DNA from: Coenobita brevimanus
Taxonomy: Eukaryota; Arthropoda; Malacostraca; Decapoda; Coenobitidae
DNA length: 64,000 nt
NCBI GenBank assembly: GCA_032717465.1
Contig: CM064715.1
Location: forward strand, 34,887,046-34,951,045
Reading direction: 5' to 3'
Shown: piece after piece, positions 1 through 10,723 of the stretch
How positions within the stretch are numbered: the first letter of the stretch is position 1
How the letters are laid out: each line of letters starts with the position of its first letter
Translations under genes and position numbers: made by a program
Notes under the pieces: generated by a model
Databases searched by the model: none
Told to the model about the DNA's origin: nothing
What the model saw: the letters and a program-made list of their open reading frames with translations, nothing else

Positions 1-49
1 ATAAGTACAAGTTTGTCAAATAACCTTGTCAAACAGTGAAGTGTTTATG
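1..49 (+). repeat. 49-bp direct repeat, left copy
   Basis: This stretch recurs at 4885-4934 with only two visible differences (g/a near the fifth base, c/a near the seventeenth). The two copies flank the whole Gypsy-A segment and the (CA)n array. It is far too long to be a Ty3/Gypsy target-site duplication, so it is either a local duplication or two copies of an unrecognised dispersed repeat. Confidence 0.75.
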
Positions 50-129
50 TGTTATGAGTCCATATTATAATTACAAATCATAATAGATAGACAGATAAAT
101 AGATAGATAGACAGCTCTATGCGAGCCTG

Positions 130-664
130 GGAATGGGAAATGATCTTGCAAGTTACACTGAGGAAAAGCTGACGACAGATTACGAAGTAGCCAGTCAGTT
201 AGTTGTCAGCAATTCACCAGGTGAACAAAGCCTTGTTAACTATACACACACATACACACATACTCACACACAGGCTTCTAGAACTTTCCAATCACAGGGA
301 ACACACGTGATACGACTCCTGTTTCACCAGAATTTAGGAAAGAGAGCTCAGAAGGAAGCTAGCCATAGAACAGACAGGTCGTAAGGAGAAGGGCTTAGCA
401 ACTTGAGAGAGAGACAGAGAGAGCGAGACAGGGAGATAGCTCCCGGGACTCTACTTTATACTTCGCTCTGTGTGAGAGACTTGTTAATATTTCCAAGTCA
501 AATAAAAATAGTTCCATACTACTCCTAACCTCTCCTTGTCATTGAATGACAAATGGGAAAGAAGATTATCTACTTACAAAGCTACTCAAGTATAACAACC
601 GCTCGTCCACAAGTCTAATATATATATAACTTCTCTACAAGTAACTACAAAGTCTTTTATGACA
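130..664 (+). mobile_element. Candidate 5' LTR of Gypsy-A, with primer-binding site just downstream
   Basis: The right edge is suggested by ...gaca at 661-664 followed by TGGTAGCAGCGAACG at 667-681, which has the look of a tRNA primer-binding site (the TGG start expected after an LTR). An AATAAA lies at 501-506 and a TATA-like ctttata at about 453, which would suit an LTR promoter and poly(A) signal. No 3' LTR exists in the window because the element is cut in RT, so neither LTR edge can be confirmed by pairing. The left edge is a guess. The short open frame at 133-384 is not protein-like. Confidence 0.35.
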
Positions 665-1796
665 TTTGGTAGCAGCGAACGTATACGAACCTCGTCTACG
701 AATCAACAGTGAATTCCTACAAAATATCAAGATTGAAAACAAGAATACCTCTCACAACCAACAACTTACAACCAGCTCCTGACAGTTCTCTCCAACCAGC
801 CCCCTCCGTCTCCCCGATCATCACGCTGATGTAGAGGTGAAGAGGTCACAGGACGCCTTGCAAGTAGTTTAACAATATATTGATACAAACAATCTTGCAA
901 CTTCTACGACGAACCAGCGAACTACAACCATCTACAATCAACCACAAGTAACAACTCTACGAGTCGTCTGTATAATCTTCTACACGCACCTACAAGTAGC
1001 GACAGTCTTCATCCTACAACGAGTAAATCACAAGAGAAAAGGACCAAGAAAACATCGACAAAGAAAAACAAAACAAACAAACGATGAGTGAGACAAGACT
1101 CATACCTCATAACCACCAGACCTCACCCTCCTCTCTCTGCTGACGCGGGAGTGAAGAGGGCAAGACGACGAAGCAAATACCAAGTCCATATTCACAACTC
1201 ATCTTACTAACTCATCTTCACTCAAGTTACTCATCGCTACTCATTTACTCACCACAGCTACCAGTGTGGGAAGCCGACGTCACCATGTGCTGAAATGACA
1301 TCACAACGCGAGTCTGTCATGCCAAGCAACGTGTGACTGACACCAGGCACCTCTCACCCACTATTCATTACTCATTATTCAGATAGCTCCTACTCATACT
1401 CATTTATTTTCACAGTTAAGTTGGAAATTCGAAGTTCCATGCTGAGGTTTGCCTGGGACAGCTGTTAACCACCACAAGCACCAGGCCATGGAATTTCCTG
1501 AGTAATATCGTCCATCAACACAGCACTAGAATTATCAAGAGATCTTCAATCAAACCTGTATTTTTCTTCCGAGATCGACTTTTGTATCGACACATCTCTA
1601 CGATCTGTATCAAGTGGGTAAAATTATACTTACTCATTTCTTCTCAGTGCTAAAATTAGCTATATTCAACTTTTTTTACTTATTTCCAAATATACGCTTA
1701 TACACTCACTATCTATCATTTATTTCAACTTATTTACTCATCTGTTTTGTTAGGACATAAATAAACAAGAGGCGTATTTCATAACACCATATCTTA
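665..1796 (+). other. Untranslated leader of Gypsy-A
   Basis: About 1.1 kb between the putative primer-binding site and the gag start without a convincing coding frame. It is A/C-rich with many CAAC and CTAC words, as is common in long retrotransposon leaders. Nothing else is recognisable. Confidence 0.35.
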
Positions 1797-3305
1797 ATGA
1801 CAGGAATATTTTCGCCACCACCCACGTTAATACCAGATGATACACAATTTGCCACAACAACAGACTCACAATTAAGAGAGCACCAAGGCAACACACCAGA
1901 TGACACACAATTTGCCACAACAACAGACTCACAATTAAGAAAGCCCCAAGGCAACCCACCTCTTGTACAAACCTCACCACACACTAAAGATCAAGGAACA
2001 AATACGGCAGTTTCAGATGATGTGTGGGAAACCCCCTCTGACGTAGCAAGTGCGGACTTTGTCGCTGACTTGCACACGTATGCCAATATACTTAACAGAG
2101 TTCACCGGTCCGGTCGTACATATTCCACCATTCCCTCACACAACGATAAACACGTCCAAGTTGAATTAACAGAGCAAACAGTGAAAATGAATCAAGAAAC
2201 AAATACCGCTGATCTAACAACCACACCTCAAGTGTTTGTGTATCACGAGGATAAAACTGCCCCAAAATTCTCTGGCACAGGCAAAGATTGCATTGATGTC
2301 ATTTCATTAGTCAGTCAGTGCGAACAAATGTTCATCAAGCGCCACATACTAGATGAACAAGAGAAAATTGCTATTTTTTCATCTTGCATAAGCCAGGAAA
2401 GATGTCCAGCGAGCAATTTCCTTCGCTCCGACAAGCTCCATAGGGCTAGGACATATGATGAATTTAAAACTGAATTTTTGAAGAAATTTTCTGGAGGTAT
2501 GAACTTCTTGCCAGGTATAATTCCAGAATTACATAAAATTGTAGATCTTGTAAGGGAGCACACTACAAATCATGTGCTCAGTGAAATAACTGCTGATGTC
2601 ACCACAATCAAAAGAACATTGTTAGTTACTTTGGAAAATTCTAATTGGATAACAGATGATGGAAAGATGTCCCCAGACCTCGTCGTGGACATCATTGGTT
2701 ATGTAGCTGCCTTGTGTAAATTACCTGATAGGACCCTTAAGATCGCCAAGACGATCGCGTACACCCCAGGAATGTGCTTGCTAGACTTAATGAACGAGGT
2801 AGAGATGCAGTGCAGTAAAGCAGGTATGGTCGACACACATGCACATTCTGGTAGAATGAGGGTACCTGAGACAGTATCAGCTGGGAAAACATCTACACCG
2901 ACCCCAAACAGAGAACAAAATCGATCGCGACCCGAAAGCAGGCAAACCAAACAACCAAACATGACAAGGCCTCGATCACTGACGCCAGGCTACAGGCAGT
3001 TTCATAAGGTACGCGCAGCCTGAGCAGGTCTCGCGCCATAAACAACACTTCTTATGGGAAATCACATCGTAGGTCACAGTCAAGGGATAGGTCCATTCTA
3101 TGTCATTATTGTGCAAAACCAGGACACACAAGGTATGAATGCTTTATCAAGGCAAAAGAGGACAAACAAAAGACACAAGGATTTGGTCCTTACTGTAGGC
3201 ATCATAGGTACCAAGGGCACTGGACCAGTGATTGCAAAACAGTAGAAAAAATTGTGTCTATGTTCAAATCGGGGGAAGACCAAGTCATGACAAAAAACGA
3301 ACAAA
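1797..3305 (+). pseudogene. gag: Gypsy-A gag (capsid/nucleocapsid), frameshifted before the zinc knuckles
   Basis: The open frame 1797-3023 encodes 408 residues of a Gag-like polyprotein: a polar N-terminus with a 21-residue tandem duplication, then a helical capsid-like region (about residues 150-345) and a basic Ser/Arg/Pro-rich end. Around 3008-3023 the frame shifts. In the other frame a basic RS-rich stretch leads into a zinc knuckle CHYCAKPGHTRYEC at 3101-3142 (CX2CX4HX4C) and a second variant knuckle CRHHRYQGHWTSDC (CX2HX4HX4C), ending in a stop near 3305. Gag would package the element RNA into cytoplasmic particles. The break separates capsid from the RNA-binding tail, so this copy is non-functional. 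Assignment rests on the knuckles and on the protease/RT immediately downstream. Confidence 0.8.
1833..1958 (+). repeat. 63-bp in-frame tandem duplication in gag
   Basis: Two consecutive 63-bp units (1833-1895 and 1896-1958) each encode a copy of PDDTQFATTTDSQLR plus a short variable tail. The period is a multiple of three, so the reading frame is kept. Confidence 0.85.
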
Positions 3306-3337
3306 CGTAAAGAAAAACAAGTCTAAACTTCAAATAG

Positions 3338-4504
3338 GAAGCTCTATGTGAGGATCAAAACGTTTCCTTATTTTTAGATACAGGCTCTCCAGTGAACTTA
3401 ATAACACATGAAGAACTAAATAGAATTCTTAAAAATAAAAAGAAAGTAACTTTTCTGGTTGAAGCTGATTTAGATTTATACACAGTAGATGGACAAGAGA
3501 TTACAGTGAAAGGTATGATAAGATTAAATATCAGTTTCACAGAGACTACAAGACCATTCTCTGCATTTTTCTATATCGTTGAAAACTTAGCAATTAAAGC
3601 TCATATGTTACTGGGCTTAAGATCCATGAGAGCTGAGAACATAACCATACTCCCATAAATGAATGGAATAGACTTTGACAATGAATTCATAGAGGAAATA
3701 ACTTCAGAGCCCTCACCGATTGGTAGAAGAGAGCCAAAAAGAATTGGTAATATTAAAGGCTTAAACAAACATACACAAACAGATGAGTGTATAGATCCAC
3801 TCCCACCACCAACCCCATCCTCCAGAATTAGTTACCCAGGTAACATTACTGATTTATCAATTTTTCCAGCCCATCTCACTAATGATTTAGTTATACCACC
3901 TAATTCATCCATGAAGGTTACCATAAAGAGCAAATTACGGAATAGTACTGTTCTTGTCTTAGAAGAATTATGTAAAGTAAAGGGATTGTCAGTAGAAAAC
4001 GCATTATGTCATACGAACGACGAAGGGCAAACTCAGATATTCATAATTAATCACAAGATTGGGGAAGTTCAGTTGAAAAAGGGAACTTGCATAGTTAATA
4101 TTGAAAAATGTCCCGCCCCTGTGAAGGAAATAGTTATAGCTGGAGTGACAAGTGAGATAAAATCTACGGATAGAGAAAGAATAAAAGAGAATTTAATTCA
4201 CTCAGGTGAATTTGATGAAGAAAATGATTTGTTAACCCTACTGGAAACACACAGGGACACCGTAGCATTGCCCGGAGAACATTTAGGGTGTACTAACTTG
4301 ATTAATCACATGATTAATGTGCACCCAGAAACATCACCAATTTTCGTACCAGCTTACCGCATACCACACTCCCAACGTACACTTGCAAATCAGTATGTCG
4401 ATGAAATGTTAAAACTTGGAATTATTGAGCCTTCAGTCTCCCCGTGGACTCGTGACGGGATGGGGGAACCCAGGCAGAGGAAGCATAACACATCTCTGAT
4501 CTAG
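3338..4504 (+). pseudogene. pol: Gypsy-A pol: aspartic protease and start of reverse transcriptase, truncated
   Basis: One reading frame runs from about 3338 to 4504, broken by a TAA at 3656-3658. The first part has the retropepsin active site LFLDTGSPVNLI (DTG at 3377-3385). After the stop, residues encoded from 3659 include an acidic spacer and then the Ty3/Gypsy RT entry region (HLGCTNLINH, VPAYRIPHSQR, LGIIEPSVSPW) at about 4280-4445. Homology ends abruptly after SPW; the catalytic RT core, RNase H, integrase and 3' LTR are all missing. What follows is unrelated sequence. The enzyme would have matured Gag and copied the element RNA. With the TAA and loss of the core this is a fossil. Confidence 0.85.
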
Positions 4505-4765
4505 TATATTGTTTGTGGAGTGGGGAGAAAGTTTCTTTTCGTTTCCCAGCGCCCGTCCCTGTAAGTGCTCTGAGTGAGCTGGGTCTGCCGACGCATCTCT
4601 TCTTGATGTCCTGTATATAGAGTAGTATTTGAAAGTGAGCCTAATGTCATATATCGCTCGAAGAATCCTACTGGAGGGTATGTGTAGTACAGGTACAGTA
4701 ATTCAGAAAAGAACATCACCCTCTCTTCAATGCTTGATGCTGTGTTCTAGTAACAATGCATAGTA

Positions 4766-4767
<2 letters not shown>
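4505..4767. other. Unassigned sequence after the truncation of Gypsy-A
   Basis: No protein, LTR or repeat homology recognised. It starts where the RT similarity stops and runs to the (CA)n array. Confidence 0.5.

Positions 4768-4854
<87 letters not shown>
4768..4854 (+). repeat. (CA)n microsatellite
   Basis: About 43 uninterrupted CA units. Confidence 0.98.
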
Positions 4855-4856
<2 letters not shown>

Positions 4857-4884
4857 ATGAGTACACAAACTGGGACGTATCCTA

Positions 4885-4934
4885 AATAAATACAAGTTTG
4901 TAAAATAACCTTGTCAAACAGTGAAGTGTTTATG
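4885..4934 (+). repeat. 49-bp direct repeat, right copy
   Basis: Near-identical to 1-49; see that entry. After tttatg the two copies diverge completely (tgttatgag against cagcccaga). Confidence 0.75.
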
Positions 4935-5339
4935 CAGCCCAGAACACACTTTGCTATAGATCTACGATAGATTTGCTTGTATCAAATCAAAACTGTCGCT
5001 ATACTGCGCGGTAATAATATTTCGGTAGCCATGTTTTATTCATCTGAATTCGTTACTCTAATCTCTCATGATTCGTTTTATGGAGCAAGTAGACTGTAGC
5101 ACCAGTCGAGCAGGGCAGTACTCCCGAGGTGGATGGAAAGCTGATGACAGGGAGTGCTGGAGCTCCCGTTTCATCAGCCCTCAGGACTAGTTCCTGACCA
5201 TCCCCCTTTGCTGAACTTTTTCAGTGTCTCAGTTACACAGAGAGTAGGCCAGCATGCTCTCCAGTACAAATTTCTCTATCTATCTTCACCAAACTACATG
5301 CACAGTACACACTACACTTCCTATTCAAAATTCACCAAA
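4935..5339. other. Sequence upstream of LINE J1, possibly including its 5' UTR
   Basis: No independent feature seen. A longer open frame begins at 5154, but similarity to the sister copy J3 begins only near 5418, so most of this stretch cannot be assigned to the element with certainty. Confidence 0.4.
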
Positions 5340-7673
5340 ATGGCGTCAATTCACCCAGCCTCGGAGTCCCCAGGGGGGGGGAACATAAATGCCCCCGCCA
5401 TCTGCCCCTCTCCCGGTGACGACTCGAGGTGCCTGGAACCACAGTCTGACTCTCTTCTTCTTCATTTCTGCAACATTCGCGGCCTTTCATCTAACTTTCG
5501 CTCTGTTGAGCACCACCTCTCCTCCTCTAAACCTCACCTTCTTTTTCTAACGGAGACTCAACTGTCTGAGGCAACTGACAGCAAACCCTTTTCTGTATCC
5601 TCCTACTTTCTCTATACTCATTTCAAAGCCAAAGGTGGCTGTTGTGTATACATACGCAACGACTTATCTTGCTCTCGTGTTCCTGAACTTGATTCTTCTG
5701 AATTCTCCACTCTCTGGCTTCGGCTTTCCTGTCATTCTCAGACTAAATATATCTGTGCTGTTTACTTATCCCCTAATTCTACTGACTATCAAAAATTCTT
5801 CGACTATCTTACTTCTACGATGGAACACATTCTGTCCATTTCTCCTTTCTCTGAAATCTCCATTCTTGGAGATTTCAATGTTCACCACCACCTTTGGCTC
5901 CCCTCTCCTTTCACGGATCCACCTGGTGAACAAGCCTACATCTTTTCTATCCTTAATGACCTAGAGCAGCTTGTACAGCACCCTACCCGTATCCCTGACC
6001 GCCTTGGAGAGAGCTCCAACATACTTGACCTCTTCCTCACAACTAATCCTTCTGCTTACTCTGTTAATCTTTTCTCTCCGTTGGGCTCCTCCGATCACAA
6101 CCTTATTACCTTAACCTGTCCTATCGCTCCAGTAAGGCCTGCGGACCCTCCAGGGAAACGTCGTCTCTGGCATTTTGGAGACGCGGACTGGGAGGCCCTC
6201 AGGCAGTACTTCTTTGATTTTCCCTGGAATGATTATTGCTTCCATGGCCGTGAGCCATCTGAGTGTGCCTTGCGCATTACGGAGGTTATTCTCTCGGGCA
6301 TGGAAGCATACATTCCTTTCTCATATCCTTTGACTAACGCAAGAAAGCCTTGGTTTAATCACGCTTGTTCTAATGCTGTCCGCAACAAGGAGAAGGCCTA
6401 CAAAAGGTACCGGAGCCAACCCACCCCTGAATCACATAATCTTTACGTTTCTGCCCGGAATCGTGCTAAGTCTGTTCTTCGCTCTACTAAAAATAATTTC
6501 ATCCATACTAAATGCTCTCAACTCTCCAACTCGAATTCTTCCCGCTCCTTCTGGCACCTTGCCAAAAATCTTTCTAACAACTTTACCTCATCATCCTTCC
6601 CTCCTCTTTTCTACTCTGATGGTTCTGTAGCTATTTCTTCTACTGATAAAGCAGATCTCTTCGCACAGAACTTTCTCCTCCAATTCCACCTTAGACGATT
6701 CCGGTGCTGTTCCTCCATCACTTCCCGCTCTGACTTCCTCATGGCTGACATTAAAATTTCTTCAGTTGATGTATTTTCTGCCATTACTGGCCTCAGTACT
6801 AACAAGGCATATGGGCCTGATGGGGTCCCTCCTGTTGTTCTCAAAAACTGTGCTTCTGTGCTTACACCCTGCCTAGGCAAACTCTTTCGCCTTTGTCTGT
6901 CAACTTGTACCTTCCCTTCTTGCTGGAAGTTTGCTCTCATTCAGCCAGTCCCAAAGAAGGGTGACCACTCCCAACCCTCCAACTATCGTCCAATTGCTTT
7001 AACGTCCTGTATTTCAAAAGTTTTCGAGTCAATTCTTAATAGAAAACTTTTAAGGCATCTTTCCTATCACAACCTTCTTTCCGATCGTCAGTATGGGTTC
7101 CGTCAGGGACGCTCCACTGGCGATCTTCTCACCTACCTTTCAGACTCCTGGTCATCCTCCTTTCGGGACTTTGGCGAAAGCTTTGCCATTGCACTTGACA
7201 TCTCAAAGGCTTTCGATCGAGTCTGGCATAAATCTTTAATTTCCAAACTGCCCTCCTACGGTTTCTATCCTTCTATCTGTGCCTTCATCGCTAGCTTCCT
7301 TTCTGGTCGTTCTATAGCTGCTGTCGTAGACGGCCATCGTTCTTCTCCTAGATCAATCAACAGTGGTGTTCCTCAGGGCTCTGTCCTATCACCAACTCTC
7401 TTCCTTTTATTCATCAATGATCTTCTAAGCTGTACATCTAACCCTATCCACTCATACGCTGATGACTCCACCCTTCACCTTTCCATTCGGTTCCCGCAAT
7501 GCCCATCTCAACAGTTACTTCAAGAAACAAGGGATGAGGCTATGGCACACCTAATGTCTGACTTGGCTCATATCTCTGACTGGGGTAAAATAATATGGTT
7601 GTCTTTAATGCATCTAAGACTCAGTTCTTACACCTATCAACCCGACAAAATCTTCCACAGGTATACCCACTAA
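5340..7673 (+). pseudogene. LINE J1 endonuclease-reverse transcriptase (frame 1 part)
   Basis: The start chosen is the ATG at 5340 (MASIHPAS...); the frame is open to 5154, but homology does not support the extra residues. APE-type endonuclease motifs in order: CNIRGL (about residue 42), TETQL (about 72), GDFNVHHH (about 177) and SSDHNL (about 250). RT motifs: PVPKKGD (about 535), [29 protein letters not shown] (about 623), [11 protein letters not shown] and the catalytic SYADDSTL (about 704). The catalytic residues look intact. A single-base loss near 7586, seen against the matching points of J2 and J3 (an A run of four instead of five), throws the protein out of frame, and the last 25 or so residues before 7673 are spurious. 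The real C-terminus continues in the next entry. Confidence 0.88.
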
Positions 7674-8299
7674 TGTTTAATAATATTCCGATTAATCCTG
7701 CATCATCCTTGAACATGCTTGGGGTTTCATTTACTCGGGACTTATCTTGGAAAGATCATATTACATCTCTTGTAAAATCTGCTTCCAAGAGATTGGGTGT
7801 GCTAAGCTGACTCCGCTCTTTCTTTACCCCTGCACAATTGTTGACTCTATACAGGGGTTTTATCCGCCCCTGTGTGGAGTACAACTCTCATGTGTGGGGA
7901 GGCTCCCCACATACAGCTCTTCTCAATAGGGTGGAGTCAAAGGCTTTTCGTCTCATTAACTCTCCTCCTCTTACTGACTCCCTTCAACCTCTGTCTCTTC
8001 GCCGCACTGTTGCATCTTTATCTCTTTTCTATCGCTACTTTAATGGTCACTGCTCCTCTGAACTGTCTGCTTGCATTCCTCCACCTCTACGACGGGCGCG
8101 TAGCACCCGTCTGGCAGTAGACTCTCATCCCTTTTCTGTCCAACTCTCTAATGCAAGAGTTAACCGTTACTCCCAGCCTTTCATTTATGCAACAGGTCAG
8201 CTCTGGAACTGTCTCCCTCTGTCTGTATTTCCTGCTGCCTATGATCTCCAGTCTTTCAAACGTAGTGTGTCCAGGCATCTCAAAATGATCGGATCTTGA
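7590..8299 (+). pseudogene. LINE J1 RT C-terminal (thumb and beyond) in the shifted frame
   Basis: This continues the J1 protein after the frameshift: [29 protein letters not shown], then a TGA at 7808-7810, then GFIRPCVEYNSHVWGG and the distal region ending RHLKMIGS with a stop at 8297-8299. The TGA replaces a CGA (Arg) seen in J2; the same TGA occurs in J3. The tail is typical of Jockey/CR1-group elements, where this region follows the RT palm. Confidence 0.85.
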
Positions 8300-8386
8300 A
8301 TTTGGCTCTCTATTGTATTTTGTTTTTCTCTTGGAGGGAACTGTTACTGCGGGCTCATGGCCTTTAGTTCCTTCTTCCTCGCATAA

Positions 8387-9065
8387 GTTAGTCAGCGTCC
8401 ATTTTTCATATACAATCTTTCTTTGCTGCCACAGTGATACATTGAACATAAATATCTCAGTTTATTATCAGTGCATATATAATAATATTTAGTAGAAAAA
8501 CATATAACTATCGTATACATCAATATTTTTAAATCTGATATTTAGCCTACGGTCAAATAATATACTACGATATAAATGAAACATTGTCAACCCTACAAAG
8601 CAGGATGGTATCCTTTTCGATAACTCGTCCTATACCGTTGTGCGAGGTTCAGCCTGTGTGTGTGTGTGTGTGTGTGAGCACCTTTTAGGCTATTTGATGG
8701 ATATGAATGAAACTTCCCAGGTGTGCCTGTCTGGTTACTCCGAAGGACTTCAACAATATACAATTTTCCAACCATGATTTTTAGGGGGTCAGCCCCCTTA
8801 CCATACTAAAATTTCTCAGAAATAGTGAAAGGACGGCAAAGATGACTTTGATATCTATATACACATTGTATAATGGACTCAATCGTCCTGCAATATTTGG
8901 GGAGCGTGACCCTCCAATGATTACTGGAGGTTTAATCCACTCCCAGAAATAAAAACGATCTTAAGTAGGAGAAAGCGAGAATATGGATTTCAACGAAACT
9001 TCTCAGGTCAATTCGTCTGGTTCGTTGATAATGCCTTCCACTATATATATGCGGTATATATATAA
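8387..9065. other. Intergenic sequence with (TG)n at 8655-8676 and a diverged dispersed repeat
   Basis: No gene. A (TG)n run of about 11 units lies at 8655-8676. The stretch from about 8785 to 8900 (ggtcagccccctta..., ending tataatggactc) resembles 17138-17230 (atcagccccccgcc..., ending tagaatgggctc), so both may be old copies of one repeat family; the similarity is weak. Confidence 0.4.
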
Positions 9066-9100
9066 AGAGAGAGAGAGAGAGAGAGAGAAAACAATGGTGG

Positions 9101-9185
<85 letters not shown>
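9066..9185 (+). repeat. (GA)n then (TA)n microsatellites
   Basis: (GA)n at about 9066-9088 and (TA)n of about 40 units at 9105-9185. The TA array abuts the left LTR of Gypsy-G1. Confidence 0.97.
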
Positions 9186-9187
<2 letters not shown>

Positions 9188-9191
<4 letters not shown>

Positions 9192-10010
9192 ACGGAACAG
9201 AGAGAGATAATGAACACTTCAAGTGAGAATACTAAAATCACTACTGTCCCGCAAAGTTCCAGGTTCAAAACAAAAGAGTTAGGTAAAATTACAAGTTAAA
9301 GTTTAATGCTCAAACTAACAACTAAACATTCAGGACTCATAAGGATAAAGTAATGGCAAAACAGGTTACATATATGGTTAACTGCAATAGCCTCTATTAA
9401 CATGAATTCAGCAAAAGCAAATTTATCTAAGTCAGCCCTGATAAATGAGAAAACCGGATAATGCTCAGTTAAAGCAAGATATATCATTACAGATACAATA
9501 TATTATTAATATTGGCTGACACCAAAACTTTACATGAATCACAAAAACCTTACCAGGCCTGCGAATTAACGCCTTAGGCCATACAGTACAAGAAAATGGT
9601 AACAACACTTATTCTCAAATTATACAGCAGCTAGATGGCTGGAGACTTCCTGAGCACTCACAAAAATAATAATACACTATACAGGGGAGGACAGAGATGT
9701 GAACAAAATGAGGAGTAGATCTAAGTGGCAATTAGTGCAGAGACTGAACTCATTATATAGGGGCCGGCAGAGCTTGATACAACTTGTAAGAAGGACGCGC
9801 AAATGAAGCCATAGGGGACAAAGAGTTGACAATCCTGCTCTGAACAACAGAAAGAACGACTTACTCTACTATAAGGGTTAGAAGGGGGGAGTGAGGTAGA
9901 AAACGCAAACCTGGTCACTATGGAAGCCACGAGGCGAATCGTGATCAAACATGCAGCATACTGTACGTTAGAATTATACAAAGGATGATGAAATCATAGG
10001 CTATGTAACA
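9188..10010 (-). repeat. 3' LTR of Gypsy-G1
   Basis: Begins TGTTACGG and ends ATGTAACA on the plus strand, giving a 6-bp terminal inverted repeat TGTTAC/GTAACA. Aligns throughout with 14712-15535 and with both G2 LTRs. Confidence 0.95.
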
Positions 10011-10032
10011 CCTTCCCACAAAGAAAAAGAAA
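10011..10032 (-). other. Polypurine tract of Gypsy-G1
   Basis: On the minus strand a U-rich run precedes GTGGGAAGG directly before the 3' LTR, the expected position and composition of the plus-strand primer. The same GTGGGAAGG is found at 43957-43965 in G2. Confidence 0.7.
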
Positions 10033-10723
10033 TTTACAGGGGAAATTTCTTATTACTCTAAAACACTCTGTCTAAAGTCTAGATAAGCAATCTGCAATAA
10101 CATTTTCTTTCCCCTTGACATGTTGTATGTCTAATGAATACTCCTGAAGAAGTAGACTCCATCTTGTCAATCTCTGATTTTTTCTTTAAACTTACTAAGG
10201 AATTTCAGTGGGTTATGATCGGTATAAATGACTATGGGGTCAAAACCAGAGTACAAATAAAATGAAAAATGCTGTAAACCCAAAATCAAGGCCAAAAGCT
10301 TTTTCTCAATAGTTGAGTAGTTCTTTTGAGGTGGAGTGAACTTCTTACTGTAATAAGATACAGGGTGTTCAATACCCTGATCATCCTCTTGCAGAAAACA
10401 GCACCAGGTCCTGTATCACTTGCATCAACAGCCATCTTAAAAGGCTTAGCAAAATTTGGAGTAGCGAGCACTGGCTGACTTAATAGGATAGCTTTAAGTT
10501 TACTGAAAGAGGATTCACAGTTATCGGTCAACACAAATTTAACTCCGTTTTTCAGTAGGTCTGTAAGTGGTGATACAAGAATTGAAAAGTTAAGAACAAA
10601 TCTCCTGTAATAACCTACCATTCCCAAAAATCTTTGTAGCTCTTTCCTACTTTCAGGTCTGGGAAGATCACTTATAACCTGAACCTTAGCTCCTGGTGGT
10701 GCAACGTGTCCATCACCAATTAC
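10033..10723 (-). pseudogene. pol: Gypsy-G1 RT connection and RNase H, frameshifted
   Basis: After the stop at 10724-10726 the same frame continues with GDGHVAPPGAK, LGMVGYYRRF and the RNase H entry MAVDASDTG. Near 10395 one base is missing relative to G2 (gcagaaaac against gcagcaaaat), which makes the downstream RNase H (KNYSTIEKEL, IYTDHNPLKF, ending LSR) readable only in another frame down to about 10083. RNase H would remove the RNA template during cDNA synthesis. Disabled in this copy. Confidence 0.85.

Larger units (their letters stand above)
5340..8386 (+). mobile_element. LINE J1, Jockey/CR1-like non-LTR retrotransposon, nearly full coding length
   Basis: An APE endonuclease followed by a reverse transcriptase and a C-terminal domain, then a short 3' UTR of about 85 bp ending in cttcttcctcgcata. 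Two further copies (J2 at 20218-22785, J3 at 56560-59546) are alignable over most of their length. J3 ends in the same 3' UTR plus an A run, which sets the 3' boundary here at about 8386. The 5' limit is uncertain. The element would copy itself by target-primed reverse transcription, but a frameshift and a stop disable this copy. Confidence 0.9.

Noticed and set aside
133..384. 83-codon open frame at the left edge
   Set aside because: Lies in the putative LTR, is low in complexity (His-Thr run from CACA) and has no homology signal.
1730..1984. Minus-strand frames with a repeated Cys-Glu-Ser motif
   Set aside because: They are the complement of the 63-bp duplication in gag; the plus-strand gag frame explains them.
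9105..9210. Open frames of alternating Tyr-Ile from (TA)n arrays, here and at 16.5, 40.5, 42.7, 43.0 and 49.5 kb
   Set aside because: They are translations of TA repeats and have no protein features.
9721..9981. 86-codon frame inside the Gypsy-G LTR (also at 49183-49425)
   Set aside because: It lies wholly in the LTR and is not conserved in frame between the four LTRs.
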